A stretch of DNA of 64,000 bases from Microbulbifer sp. TB1203 (GCF_030997045.1 NZ_CP116899.1:3558001-3622000), one strand, 5' to 3'; counted from the stretch's first letter, positions 1-7,708 are shown. Numbers and translations: made by a program. Notes: generated from the sequence alone by a model not told the origin.

Positions 1-102
1 ACGCACTTGCAGTCGATAAACGTGCTTTTCCACTTCCGGCCAGTCAATCGCCAGCCATCGTTGGGCATCGCTTGAAGGTGCACCAGCTTTTTCAGCCATC
101 AT
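1..102 (-). CDS. Group II intron reverse transcriptase/maturase, N-terminal fragment (cut by window edge)
   Basis: The minus strand reads 34 residues from an ATG at 102 to the window edge without a stop. The segment WLAIDWPEVEKHVYRLQVR has the W..IDW..VE..V.RLQ.R pattern that opens many group II intron-encoded proteins. A purine-rich AAGGAAGG lies just upstream of two consecutive ATGs. About 650 bases of apparently non-coding sequence precede it, as expected for intron domains I to III before an open reading frame in domain IV. The protein would splice and mobilise its intron; catalytic motifs and domains V and VI lie outside the window. The identity rests on a short N-terminus, so it is good but not certain. 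Confidence 0.75.
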   Translation of the reverse strand, partial: MMAEKAGAPSSDAQRWLAIDWPEVEKHVYRLQVR

Positions 103-750
103 TTGCCTTCCTTCATAAAATCCATTCTGCAAATTCTCTCGCAACAAAGCACCGAGGGGACGTCTGCTCACTTTCGTGCCGGACAAATCTTGAATCCGTA
201 TATTCTCCATTACAGAAAATCATTCGCTTTTTCCCCCATCTCATGGACGCAGAGTCTCCGGCTCCATCACTGGCTACCTTCTTCCTCCGTGAAGGCTCTA
301 CGACATTGCCATGTTCTGCATAAATACCTTAACGAGCGAGTTAGATGGAATCTGTATCCCGGCAATGCGGTGTCTACGCGCAACCCACGTTATCAAGGTT
401 ACGACCGAGATTGCTTACCGTTTTGGTGACTGCCTATCAGTGTCTTTGGCAGATCTGGCGTCTCACGGGACGTCAACGATTCTTCACATATGTTCATCAT
501 GTCACTCCATCCTAGCCCCCGACCGCCTGACACTGGCAGTTCCGATTCCCCTCACGGTTCCTCTTAACAGGGTTCATTGTCCCCAGCGCTTCATACCAAA
601 TCCGTTTCGCATGGTGGGTAGGATACTGGTGGTAGAACACCAGGTTGCGCTTTCGAAAACTTTTCTGTTGAATTCGCCAGTAGTGCACGAACTCGTCAAC
701 TGCGAAAAACCTCGAATTACAACATATATTTATGCAACTTCATGTCGCAA
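103..750 (-). mobile_element. 5' part of a group II intron (RNA domains I-III, up to the maturase start)
   Basis: On the minus strand the stretch begins UUGCGACAUGAAG, close to the GUGYG-type 5' end of bacterial group II introns (first base U instead of G), and runs to the maturase start. No protein of either strand is convincing; short plus-strand frames here are antisense to the intron. The 5' end lies 4 bases beyond the attC recombination point of the last cassette, so the intron sits at a cassette junction and in the same sense as the cassette genes. Group IIC-attC introns are known to use attC sites, but the maturase start looks more like other classes, so the class is left open. Confidence 0.7.
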
Positions 751-805
751 ATAACGCCCCCAGCACGCGCAGCGTTAGCTGTCGCTGTGCCTGGGATCGT
801 TAAGT
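749..805 (-). other. attC site of cassette 3 (short, about 57 bp)
   Basis: The minus strand carries R'' ACTTAAC, then arms that pair as a folded bottom strand (AACGATCCCAGGCACAGCG against CGCTGCGCGTGCTGGGGGC), and R' GTTATTT. R'' is complementary to GTTAAGT, the first bases of this cassette at 1260-1266, as the cassette mechanism requires. The site overlaps the last codons of the cassette ORF. The recombination point G/TT is between 755 and 754. Confidence 0.8.
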
Positions 806-1242
806 GTTCTGTCCTTGTTCAACTTTGATGCCGGTTGTTTTTCTGCATTAGACAGCTGACGTAATTCTATTGCTTTCAGCTGATCTTGAAGATTGGCAAC
901 TTTTGAATCTGACACAAATACTCTGTAACCAAGCGCTATGGCTAAAATTAAAACAGAAAAAAAGGAAAGAAAGAACATCCTGTTGTTGTGCTGATAGTCA
1001 ATCTTTTCCTTTATAAGCTGGGACACATTAGAGTGCGCCTGCTGCCATTGGTTAAAAACCAAGCTGCAAAATTGTGGCTGCTCGCCTTTCCATGGATTTT
1101 CTTCTTTTGGGATGTACTTCGTAAGCACTTCTAGAAACTCTTTAAGTTCATTTTCTGATGCGGAAAGCAAATCATGATGAAACGCATACAAAAGGACTTC
1201 TCCGCGTTGCTTCATTGATTCATCATATTTAAATTTTTTCAC
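775..1242 (-). CDS. Integron cassette 3: hypothetical single-pass membrane protein
   Basis: This 155-residue protein is not recognised. Residues 1-85 are charged and helical; a hydrophobic segment at about 88-110 (MFFLSFFSVLILAIALGYRVF) is one clear membrane span; the tail is polar and Lys/Gln rich with a short coiled-coil-like stretch (VANLQDQLKAIELRQL). It would sit in the inner membrane with its larger N-terminal part on one face. It is the third cassette from intI, lies between attC2 and attC3, and its C-terminal codons overlap attC3. Its base composition is AT-richer than the chromosome to the right, as usual for captured cassettes. Function unknown. Confidence 0.75.
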   Translation of the reverse strand: MKKFKYDESMKQRGEVLLYAFHHDLLSASENELKEFLEVLTKYIPKEENPWKGEQPQFCSLVFNQWQQAHSNVSQLIKEKIDYQHNNRMFFLSFFSVLILAIALGYRVFVSDSKVANLQDQLKAIELRQLSNAEKQPASKLNKDRTLNDPRHSDS

Positions 1243-1259
1243 AAAACTCCCTTAGTGAC

Positions 1260-1376
1260 ACTTAACGCCGCGATCAGACGCGGCTACGTTTGTGCGCTTT
1301 TTGCGCAATAATGGGAGCGTAGCGGCCGCGCAAAAAGTGCACAAATTTAGCCGTCGGCTGCATCGCTTGGTTAGCA
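1260..1376 (-). other. attC site of cassette 2 (about 117 bp)
   Basis: Minus strand R'' TGCTAAC (1376-1370) and R' GTTAAGT (1266-1260) flank a long imperfect palindrome: GACGGCTAAATTTGTGCAC on one arm and GCACAAACGTAGCCGCGTC on the other, with a GC-rich centre. R'' is complementary to GTTAGCA, which starts this cassette at 2334-2328. Recombination would occur between bases 1266 and 1265. It begins directly after the TAA stop of the cassette gene. Confidence 0.9.
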
Positions 1377-2303
1377 TTAATACGGAGGATAAAATGACCA
1401 GCTTGCTCTGAATCCATGGTCCGATTCTCGCTCACACCTCCGTAAAATATTGCCGATCCACTGGCCAAATTCGACTTTCATAGAGTGTAACGCAATGAGA
1501 ATGCAAAGGTTCAATAGCGTTCCACCTATAGTTTGGAAATTTGAACTGCCGTGGAGCGACTGGTTTCTCCATTCGTAAATCAAATCAAATGGGTCGCTAC
1601 TGGAATCTAAAGAACTAATGTGCGCCCTAAACTCATCGAGATTAGTCTTCAGCTCTTTGTCAGCCACCTTCTCATATAGTAAGAACAGTTCATCTCTGAT
1701 GCTTGAACACAGTGAACTTACCTTATATGTTCTAGGTTTTTTTGCTCGGTTCATGACTTGGAACTGTTTTTTAACCGACCCATCCATACGGAGATATTCA
1801 GAGCACGTCTTCTTAAGAATGGCCTCCAACATGGGAAATGAAACGTAAGCCAAAATTAGCGATGAATCCTGCAAGAAATATCGTGCATTGTGTGGGAGCT
1901 GCTGCTCTACCTCACTTTGCTTCATATGCTCTTCTGGACTCGCTGCCGGTTTCCTGCAATGAGTCAAGGATGCTCTAATACACGCTTCAAACAGCGATTT
2001 AATCTCTCTTTCATTTGGTTCAAAGTAATGGGAACCCGCTCCAGCTATAACCTCTCCACACCAAGACCACAAACCAAAATGGTCTTGCACCACAAAGCTG
2101 TTCATACCGGGAAGCAAAATCACTTTGGACAAGCCTAAAACCGAGGCTATTAGGGAATCGAAATCTAGCAAGTGAAATTGAACGCCATTAGCTAATAGCC
2201 TGTACTTTTCTGAATCAGAACCAATGGAAATGCCACCATTCTTACACGCCGCGCATACCCAGTCATCGCACAATTTTTTTATAAATCCCGGGGTGATTTC
2301 CAT
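1377..2303 (-). CDS. Integron cassette 2: 308-residue protein with a HEPN-like RxxxxH motif
   Basis: I do not recognise the full protein. Near the C-terminus, residues 243-252 read YEWRNQSLHG: R246 and H251 form the R-x4-H pattern, preceded by aromatic/acidic residues and followed by a hydrophobic helix (about 260-280), which resembles the active helix of HEPN ribonucleases found in abortive-infection and toxin systems. The N-terminal half has several Cys/Trp residues and no known motif I can name. It fills one cassette, between attC1 and attC2, with no partner gene in the same cassette. HEPN assignment is inference from one motif and its helical setting. Confidence 0.75.
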   Translation of the reverse strand: MEITPGFIKKLCDDWVCAACKNGGISIGSDSEKYRLLANGVQFHLLDFDSLIASVLGLSKVILLPGMNSFVVQDHFGLWSWCGEVIAGAGSHYFEPNEREIKSLFEACIRASLTHCRKPAASPEEHMKQSEVEQQLPHNARYFLQDSSLILAYVSFPMLEAILKKTCSEYLRMDGSVKKQFQVMNRAKKPRTYKVSSLCSSIRDELFLLYEKVADKELKTNLDEFRAHISSLDSSSDPFDLIYEWRNQSLHGSSNFQTIGGTLLNLCILIALHSMKVEFGQWIGNILRRCERESDHGFRASWSFYPPY

Positions 2304-2327
2304 ATTTAGTTTATCCCCACTGGAAGA

Positions 2328-2405
2328 TGCTAACGCCCGCAGCTGCGGACGCCTTGTAGCGACGAAGGAGCGGAAAGGCGTTCCGACAGCCTGCGCTTGT
2401 TATGA
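2328..2405 (-). other. attC site of cassette 1 (78 bp)
   Basis: Minus strand R'' TCATAAC (2405-2399) and R' GTTAGCA (2334-2328) flank an imperfect palindrome (AAGCGCAGGC on one arm, GCAGCTGCGGGCG on the other). R'' is complementary to the first bases of this cassette, GTTATGA, at 2717-2711. The gene upstream stops 7 bases before R''. These three matched core pairs make the cassette structure very secure. Confidence 0.9.
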
Positions 2406-2411
2406 GTTGGA

Positions 2412-2690
2412 CTACAACAATGCATCGAAGACAATCTCCGTATAATACTCATGGGATACGCCCAATGTGTAGCCTCCGAATTCAACCTGGGTGCCCTCAG
2501 ACTTTTCTATCCACAACCTGTCAGCACTCAATATTTCACATAGGTCATCGGGATCTCGAACGCCACTCAGCTTTACGTTAACAGCGTCGTCAGAAGCAAC
2601 GAAAGAAAAAGAAACTAGAAATGAATCTCCCTCACGTTTTACGTGGAGTTCATCAACGGAAACCCCTTTATATATTTTTCCTAGCTCCAT
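2412..2690 (-). CDS. Integron cassette 1: small hypothetical soluble protein (92 aa)
   Basis: The protein is not recognised. It is acidic, without signal peptide or membrane segment, and predicted beta-rich (alternating hydrophobic pattern in DSFLVSFSFVASDDAVNVKL). A similar look is common among small cassette proteins and some immunity or antitoxin-like proteins, but nothing specific supports that here. It is the first cassette after attI and the closest to the Pc promoter, so it should be the best expressed cassette gene. An AAGG lies 2 bases before the ATG. Confidence 0.75.
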   Translation of the reverse strand: MELGKIYKGVSVDELHVKREGDSFLVSFSFVASDDAVNVKLSGVRDPDDLCEILSADRLWIEKSEGTQVEFGGYTLGVSHEYYTEIVFDALL

Positions 2691-2710
2691 ACCTTAATGT
2701 TCGTTTGACT

Positions 2711-2889
2711 CATAACAGTTAATTCAAAAGACGCTGCTTTATATCTACCCAGCTCTCTATCTACAGGCCTCTCGCATCGCCGCCACGGGAATTTTTGCGA
2801 AAAATCAAAGAGTTAAGTCATATTGGCGGATATTTCAACAAATAGATAGCGCACCGCTGCTTTATATCTCCTCAACAGAAGTGCTTTTG
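2711..2889 (-). other. Integron attI region and cassette leader
   Basis: No gene lies between the first cassette gene (2690) and intI (3030). The first cassette starts at G/TT between 2717 and 2716, so attI lies to the right of this point. A 14-base direct repeat GCTGCTTTATATCT occurs at 2733-2746 and 2856-2869 and may correspond to accessory integrase-binding repeats; this is a guess. The rest is AT-rich leader of the cassette transcript. Confidence 0.7.
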
Positions 2890-2917
2890 ATCATATTGGG
2901 AACCCCTTAAAAGTCAA
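2890..2917 (-). promoter_or_regulatory. Candidate cassette promoter Pc
   Basis: On the minus strand TTGACT (2917-2912), a 16-base spacer and TATGAT (2895-2890) form a strong sigma-70-like promoter pointing into attI and the cassettes. Class 1 integrons also carry Pc between intI and attI or inside intI. Expected start of transcription is near 2883, about 190 bases before the first cassette gene. Confidence 0.65.
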
Positions 2918-2970
2918 TGACTTAGCGGGAATTTTCCGTAGATAGACGAACCTGCTGCTGAATTCTGCCA

Positions 2971-3014
2971 TTGACATGTGGCGATTCGAGACAATACTGT
3001 ATAGATAAACAGCT
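2971..3014 (+). promoter_or_regulatory. intI promoter overlapped by a LexA box
   Basis: A perfect -35 TTGACA (2971-2976) is followed after 16-18 bases by a weak -10 around AATACT/TACTGT. Bases 2995-3014, TACTGTATAGATAAACAGCT, match the gammaproteobacterial LexA box CTGT-N8-ACAG exactly (CTGT 2997-3000, ACAG 3009-3012). The box covers the -10 and start region, so LexA should block intI until DNA damage. SOS control of intI is established for class 1 and Vibrio integrons. Confidence 0.85.
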
Positions 3015-3029
3015 CACTGGGAGTCTCTC

Positions 3030-4067
3030 ATGGATGACATACGCCACAGATTGCCTCGGAAGCCGGAAAAGTTTATGGATCAGTTGCGGCATCATATTCG
3101 GCAAAACGGACTGGCCTATCGAACTGAGCATACCTATGTCCATTGGATCAAACGGTTTATTCATTTCAACGACTTACGGCATCCAAACGAGATGGGGGAG
3201 GTGGAAATTGAGGGCTTTCTTAGCTTTCTTGCCTCGCAACGCTTTTGCTCTGTCAACACCCAGCGTATAGCGCTCAACGCGCTGGTGTATCTTTACAAGC
3301 GCTTCCTCAGCAAAGATATCAATCTGCTTAATTTTAATCCCGCCAAACAGCATCGGCGCCTGCCGGTGGTTTACAGCCGGGAGGAGGTAAAGGCGATTCT
3401 CGCCCATTTGCAAGGAGTCCATCATCTCCAGGTTGCGCTGATGTATGGCTCCGGGCTGCGCAGTGCTGAGCTGTTGTCCCTGCGCGTAAAGGATATCGAT
3501 TTTGGCAGCAACAACATTTTTGTGCGCGGAGGCAAGGGAAACAAGGATCGAACGACGATGCTGCCACAGGGGTTGATTTCAAGCCTCAAGCACCAAATAG
3601 GGCGCGTGGCTCTGCTTCACCAACAAGACCTGCTCGATGGCTATGGTCGAGTGTATCTGCCGGACGCCCTCGAACGGAAATACCCCCGCGCTGCCAGCGA
3701 ACTGGGCTGGCAATACCTCTTCCCAGCCCACGCTATCGGGCGTTGTCCTCGCTCCGGTGTGCTGCGCCGACACCATATGCACCCGACCACGCTCACCCGC
3801 CAGATTAGAGCCGCGGTGCGGAAGGCGGGTATCAACAAGCCGGCACGTGCGCACGCATTTCGTCACAGCTTTGCCACTCATCTGTTGGAGGCGGGCTATG
3901 ATCTTCGCACTATCCAGGAATTGCTAGGACACGCGGATATCAGTACCACGGAGATCTATACCCACGTGGTAAACCGGGGTGGAAAAGGCGTATTGAGTCC
4001 GATGGACCAGATGCAGCCGCCACATGGGATCGCTGAAACGGTGGCGATTTATGGAGTGGCAGCGTAA
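3030..4067 (+). CDS. intI: Integron integrase IntI
   Basis: This 345-residue tyrosine recombinase has all catalytic residues: R144 (SGLRSAE), K169 (GGKGNKDR), H275 and R278 (HAFRH), H301 (LLGHAD) and Y310 (TEIYTHV). It also has the extra segment unique to integron integrases at about 202-232 (DGYGRVYLPDALERKYP...WQYLFPA). It would recombine attC of folded single-stranded cassettes with attI. It is transcribed away from the cassette array, the normal integron layout, and begins at ATG 3030 with GGGAG 9 bases upstream. It looks full length and intact, with a LexA-controlled promoter. It belongs to the chromosomal (non-class-1) type; the subclass cannot be told by eye. Confidence 0.95.
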   Translation: MDDIRHRLPRKPEKFMDQLRHHIRQNGLAYRTEHTYVHWIKRFIHFNDLRHPNEMGEVEIEGFLSFLASQRFCSVNTQRIALNALVYLYKRFLSKDINLLNFNPAKQHRRLPVVYSREEVKAILAHLQGVHHLQVALMYGSGLRSAELLSLRVKDIDFGSNNIFVRGGKGNKDRTTMLPQGLISSLKHQIGRVALLHQQDLLDGYGRVYLPDALERKYPRAASELGWQYLFPAHAIGRCPRSGVLRRHHMHPTTLTRQIRAAVRKAGINKPARAHAFRHSFATHLLEAGYDLRTIQELLGHADISTTEIYTHVVNRGGKGVLSPMDQMQPPHGIAETVAIYGVAA

Positions 4068-4317
4068 CTGCTCGCCCGGCGCATAACGGAAACGCCGATA
4101 TTTTCCCTGTAGGGTGAACGCCACGGGCAAATACGCTGGGAACGGGTTTGAGCAGCTTTAGCTGGCCAAAGGCCGGGGCACATGGATGTGTCGAGCTATC
4201 TCAGCGATCTGACTTCGTAGCTAAGCCGATCGCGGCCATGGGCCGCTCCTACGGGTGAGCAGTTACTTGGCAGTTTAAGAAGATTGGGATTGCTGAGCTA
4301 AAGAGACTTTGCGCGCT
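4068..4317. repeat. Intergenic region with half of a dispersed repeat
   Basis: No gene is seen between the convergent intI and fpr. Bases 4218-4254 (TAGCTAAGCCGATCGCGG then CCATGGGCCGCTCCTAC) are half of a palindromic repeat whose full copies are at 42104-42189 and 62514-62588. The rest holds nothing I can name. Confidence 0.6.
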
Positions 4318-4347
4318 AAAAAAAACCACCCGGCGGGTGGTTTTTTT
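4318..4347. terminator. Bidirectional rho-independent terminator between intI and fpr
   Basis: AAAAAAACCACCCGGCGGGT then GGTTTTTTT: a stem ACCACCC/GGGTGGT flanked by an A-run and a T-run, so it can end transcripts from both convergent genes. Confidence 0.85.
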
Positions 4348-4367
4348 AAAAGACGAATTAGCGGCGC

Positions 4368-5144
4368 TTACTTTTCCACAAAGGCCCGCTCGATCACATA
4401 CTCGTGGGGCACGCCGGCGCGGGTCTCGCGGAAACCCCAGTCATCGAGAATGGTGGTGAGGTCCTTGAGCATCGCGGGGCTGCCGCAGAGCATAAAGCGG
4501 TCTTCTTCCACATTCGGCTGGGGCACGCCCAGGTCCTTGAAGATCTTGCCGGACAGCATCAGGTCGGTGAGGCGGCCGTTATTGCGGTAGGGCTCGCGGG
4601 TCACCGTGGGGTAGTAGAGCAGTTGTTCGCTCACCATCTCGCCGAAGTACTCGTGGTTCGGCAGTTCGTTTTCGATATAGTCCTGGTAGGCCAGCTCGGA
4701 CACGTGGCGCACGCCGTGGGTGAGGATCACCTGGTCGAAGCGCTCGTACACGTCCGGGTCCTTGATAATGCTGAGGAAGGGCGCCAGGCCGGTGCCGGTG
4801 GACAGCAGCCACAGGCGCTTACCGGGGAGCAGGTGGTCCGCCACCAGGGTGCCGGTGGGTTTGCGGCTGACGAAGATCTCGTCGCCGGGCTTGATCTTCT
4901 GCAGCTGGGAGGTGAGCGGTCCGTCCGGCACCTTGATGCTGAAGAACTCCAGCTCATCCTCGTAGTTGGCGCTGGCGATAGAGTAGGCGCGCAGCAGCGG
5001 ACGGCCGTTGTCCTGCGGCAGACCGATCATGGTAAAGTGCCCGTTCTCGAAGCGAAAAGCCGGATCGCGACTGGTCTTGAAGCTGAACAGCGTCTCGTTC
5101 CAGTGATGGACTTCGAGCACCTTCTCTATATTCAAATTAGACAT
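4368..5144 (-). CDS. fpr: Ferredoxin/flavodoxin--NADP+ reductase
   Basis: The 258-residue length and order fit bacterial subclass Fpr: an FAD-binding barrel in residues 1-100 with RAYSIAS (FAD-binding R-x-Y-S), an NADP-binding half with LLSTGTGLAPFLS, and CGSPAM near the end. It moves electrons between NADPH and ferredoxin or flavodoxin, for iron-sulfur work and oxidative defence in the cytoplasm. The C-terminus ends AFVEK, as in proteobacterial Fpr. The divergent LysR gene 120 bases away matches the fpr/finR arrangement of Pseudomonas, where the regulator induces fpr under superoxide stress. Confidence 0.93.
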   Translation of the reverse strand: MSNLNIEKVLEVHHWNETLFSFKTSRDPAFRFENGHFTMIGLPQDNGRPLLRAYSIASANYEDELEFFSIKVPDGPLTSQLQKIKPGDEIFVSRKPTGTLVADHLLPGKRLWLLSTGTGLAPFLSIIKDPDVYERFDQVILTHGVRHVSELAYQDYIENELPNHEYFGEMVSEQLLYYPTVTREPYRNNGRLTDLMLSGKIFKDLGVPQPNVEEDRFMLCGSPAMLKDLTTILDDWGFRETRAGVPHEYVIERAFVEK

Positions 5145-5264
5145 AAGTTTAGAACCACTTATTCCTGAATTCTCTTAATGATTGAATTTTAGCCCTAGAA
5201 TATCTATTGGCAAAATGGGATATTTCGATATTCCTTATCGATTTACTCAATTAAAGAATTTCCC

Positions 5265-6146
5265 GTGCGCTATTCCCTTCGCCAGTTGGAAGTCTTCCTC
5301 GCCTGCGCCCACTACGAGAACGTGAGCCGCGCGGCGGTCAGCCTGAATATGTCCCAGTCCGCCGCCTCCACGGCACTCAAGGAATTCGAGCAGCAGTTCG
5401 AGCTGCGCCTGTTCGAACGCACCGGCAAACGCCTGCGCCTGAACGAGTTGGGCCGCCAGCTTTGGCCGCGGGCGGAGGAGTTGCTGGAGCGGGCGCGGGA
5501 GCTGGAGCGGACGCTGGCCGCACACCAGGACCTGGGGCGGCTGAAGATCGGCGCCACCCTGACCATCGGCAACTATCTGGCCGCGGGGGTGATGGCCCTT
5601 TATATGGAGGAACAACCGGGGGCGCGGGTGGAGCTGGAGGTGGCCAATACCGCGGCCATCGCCGAGCGGGTGCTGAATTTCGAGCTGGACCTGGGGCTGA
5701 TCGAGGGGGAGCTCAACCATCCGGACCTGGAGATGATCCCCTGGCGCGACGACGAGCTGGTGGTCTTCTGCGCGCCGCAGCATGCCCTGGCGGGGCGCAA
5801 ACGGCTGAGCGACAAAGACCTGTGCGGAGCCACCTGGATAGTGCGCGAGCCCGGCTCCGGCACCCGCCAGACCTTCGAGCGCGCTCTCGCCGGGCTGCTG
5901 CCGCAGTTGCATATACGGCTGGAGCTGCAGCACACCGAGGCGATCAAGCGCGCGGTGGAGGCGGGGCTGGGGATCAGCTGTCTCTCAAGGGTGTCCCTGT
6001 CCGACGCGCTGAAGCGCGGCTCGCTGGTGGAGCTGCCGGTGCCGCAGCGGGATTTCTCCCGCGAGTTCTATTTCGCCCTGCACCGGCAGAAGTACCGCAG
6101 CGCGGGGATCGAGCGCTGGCTGGAGTTGTGCCGGCAGGCGCCGTGA
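5265..6146 (+). CDS. finR: LysR-type regulator, FinR-like
   Basis: A 293-residue LysR protein with an N-terminal helix-turn-helix at about residues 3-60 (LRQLEVFLACA, SQSAASTALKEFE) and a periplasmic-binding-like effector domain. It starts at GTG 5265. Divergent placement next to fpr is the arrangement of Pseudomonas FinR, which is required for induction of fpr by superoxide and sulfur-metabolism signals. The sequence alone cannot separate FinR from other LysR members, so the name rests on context. The 120-base intergenic region between the two genes is the likely operator. Confidence 0.8.
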   Translation: MRYSLRQLEVFLACAHYENVSRAAVSLNMSQSAASTALKEFEQQFELRLFERTGKRLRLNELGRQLWPRAEELLERARELERTLAAHQDLGRLKIGATLTIGNYLAAGVMALYMEEQPGARVELEVANTAAIAERVLNFELDLGLIEGELNHPDLEMIPWRDDELVVFCAPQHALAGRKRLSDKDLCGATWIVREPGSGTRQTFERALAGLLPQLHIRLELQHTEAIKRAVEAGLGISCLSRVSLSDALKRGSLVELPVPQRDFSREFYFALHRQKYRSAGIERWLELCRQAP

Positions 6147-6232
6147 TGATCAGCGCAAGTCCAGTCCAGTGACACCTGGGTTTCGGCCTGCGCCGGAACG
6201 ACGAAAGTGCGCTGTAAGGACCTTCTCAGCGG

Positions 6233-7708
6233 TTATCCCTGCTGCTGCCCCGCCCGCCGCGCATCCAGCCTCTGCAGAAATTCCTGGAGAATCAGCCGGT
6301 AGAGTTCCCGGCCCAGGTATTTGTCCTCCACGCCGCTGTCGATGGACGGGTTGTCATTCACCTCGATCACATAGCCGCGGCCGGCGGACTCCTTCACATC
6401 CACGCCATAGAACCCGTTGCCGATGGGCTTGGTGGCCTTGAGTGCGGCCTGCAGCACGGCTTTCGGCACCTCGAAAGTGGGCAGGGTGGCGAAGCCGCCG
6501 CTGGCGTTTTTCTTGTTGCTGTGGTTGTAGATCTGCCAGTGGTTTTTCGCCATGTAGTAGCGGCAGGCGTAGAGCGGCTTGTTGTTCAGCACGCCGATGC
6601 GCCAGTCGAATTCCGTATAGAGGTATTCCTGCGCGAGCAGCAGGCTGGACTCGGCGAACAACTCGCCCAGCTTGTCCCGCAGTTCCTCCTCGCTCTTCAC
6701 TTTGACCACGCCGCGGGAGAAGGAGCCGTCGGGGATTTTAATCACCATCGGCAGGCCCAGTTCTGAAAGCGCCTTCTGCAGGCTGTCCTCGTCGCCGCGG
6801 CGCAGAATGCAGGTCCGGGGCGCCGACACCTTGTGGGTGGCAAACAGATCCGCCAGGTAGATCTTGTTGGTGCAGCGCAGGATGCTGGTGGGGTCATCGA
6901 TCACCACCAGCCCCTCCGCTTCCGCCTTTTTAGCGAAGCGGTAGGTGTGGTGGTCTATCGCGGTGGTCTCGCGGATAAAAAGGGCGTCGAACTCCGGCAG
7001 GCGCATATAGTCCGCGGGGGTGATCAGCTCCACCGAGAAGCCCAGCTCGCGCCCGGCGCTGACGAACTTCTTGATCGCACTCTTATCCGAGGGCGGCAAC
7101 GCCTCTTCCGGGTTGACCAGGATCGCCAGGTCGTAGCGGGTGCTGCCCTGGTTTTTGCGCTGGCGCCACACTTTATTACTGAAGCTGTCCAGGGCCTCGG
7201 CGAACAGCGTCTCCTCCGCCTCATTGAGTTCGCGGTGGGAACAGATACGCAGGTCGACGATCTCCCACTGCTGCTGGCAGGCCAGGTGGATCTCCAGCAC
7301 CGGGCAGGCAAAGCGATCGAACAGCAGGCGCGCCAGGGGTTGCAGCGCCGGTTCCGGGCACTGGCCGAAGTAGGATTTGACCACCAGGGTCTCCCCCGGC
7401 ACTTCGGGCCGGGGCAGCTTGCCCAACGCCGGCAGCACCCGCGCCAGCTGCAGCTTGTACAGCTGCGGCGCCGCCAGGTCGTTCAGGGTGCGCACGCTGG
7501 GCAGTACGTGGTGGCTGCGCGCCTCCGCCAGCAGCGAGCAGTAGTAGCCCTCGCTGCGGTACTCGTAGTTGGCACACAGGTTGATCACCCGCACTCGCTG
7601 GTGGCGGCCGGGCAGTTGTAAGTAGTCGGCAAAGGTGATCACTCGCTCGCTGGGATAGTAGGGAGCCCAGTCGGCGGGTTGGTCGATCACAATCAGCACC
7701 TGGGACAT
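6233..7708 (-). CDS. RimK-like ATP-grasp ligase with RLAN-type N-terminal domain
   Basis: This 491-residue protein has two parts. Residues 1-170 (ending near AEALDSFSNKVWRQ) look like the RLAN domain described for a RimK-like ATP-grasp family. Residues about 190-485 form an ATP-grasp enzyme: PDGSFSRGVVKVKS at 326-339 (phosphate loop), AQEYLYTEFDWRIGV at 359-373 and VIEVNDNPSID at 447-457 (Mg and ATP ligands). The family makes an amide bond between a carboxylate and an amine, often adding amino acids to a peptide or small molecule; the substrate is not known. It is divergent from a GNAT-peptidase C39 fusion. Such pairs were noted in comparative genomics as candidate peptide-modification systems. 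Confidence 0.88.
   Translation of the reverse strand: MSQVLIVIDQPADWAPYYPSERVITFADYLQLPGRHQRVRVINLCANYEYRSEGYYCSLLAEARSHHVLPSVRTLNDLAAPQLYKLQLARVLPALGKLPRPEVPGETLVVKSYFGQCPEPALQPLARLLFDRFACPVLEIHLACQQQWEIVDLRICSHRELNEAEETLFAEALDSFSNKVWRQRKNQGSTRYDLAILVNPEEALPPSDKSAIKKFVSAGRELGFSVELITPADYMRLPEFDALFIRETTAIDHHTYRFAKKAEAEGLVVIDDPTSILRCTNKIYLADLFATHKVSAPRTCILRRGDEDSLQKALSELGLPMVIKIPDGSFSRGVVKVKSEEELRDKLGELFAESSLLLAQEYLYTEFDWRIGVLNNKPLYACRYYMAKNHWQIYNHSNKKNASGGFATLPTFEVPKAVLQAALKATKPIGNGFYGVDVKESAGRGYVIEVNDNPSIDSGVEDKYLGRELYRLILQEFLQRLDARRAGQQQG

Noticed and set aside
72..754. Three overlapping plus-strand frames (83-147 codons)
   Set aside because: They lie antisense to the group II intron RNA and have no recognisable protein or ribosome site.
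1274..1468. 64-codon minus-strand frame
   Set aside because: It runs through attC2, a folded recombination site, and overlaps the end of the cassette 2 gene.
5247..5933. 228-codon minus-strand frame opposite the LysR gene
   Set aside because: Its Gln/Leu/His/Ala-rich translation is typical of antisense frames in GC-rich genes; the plus strand encodes a clear LysR protein.
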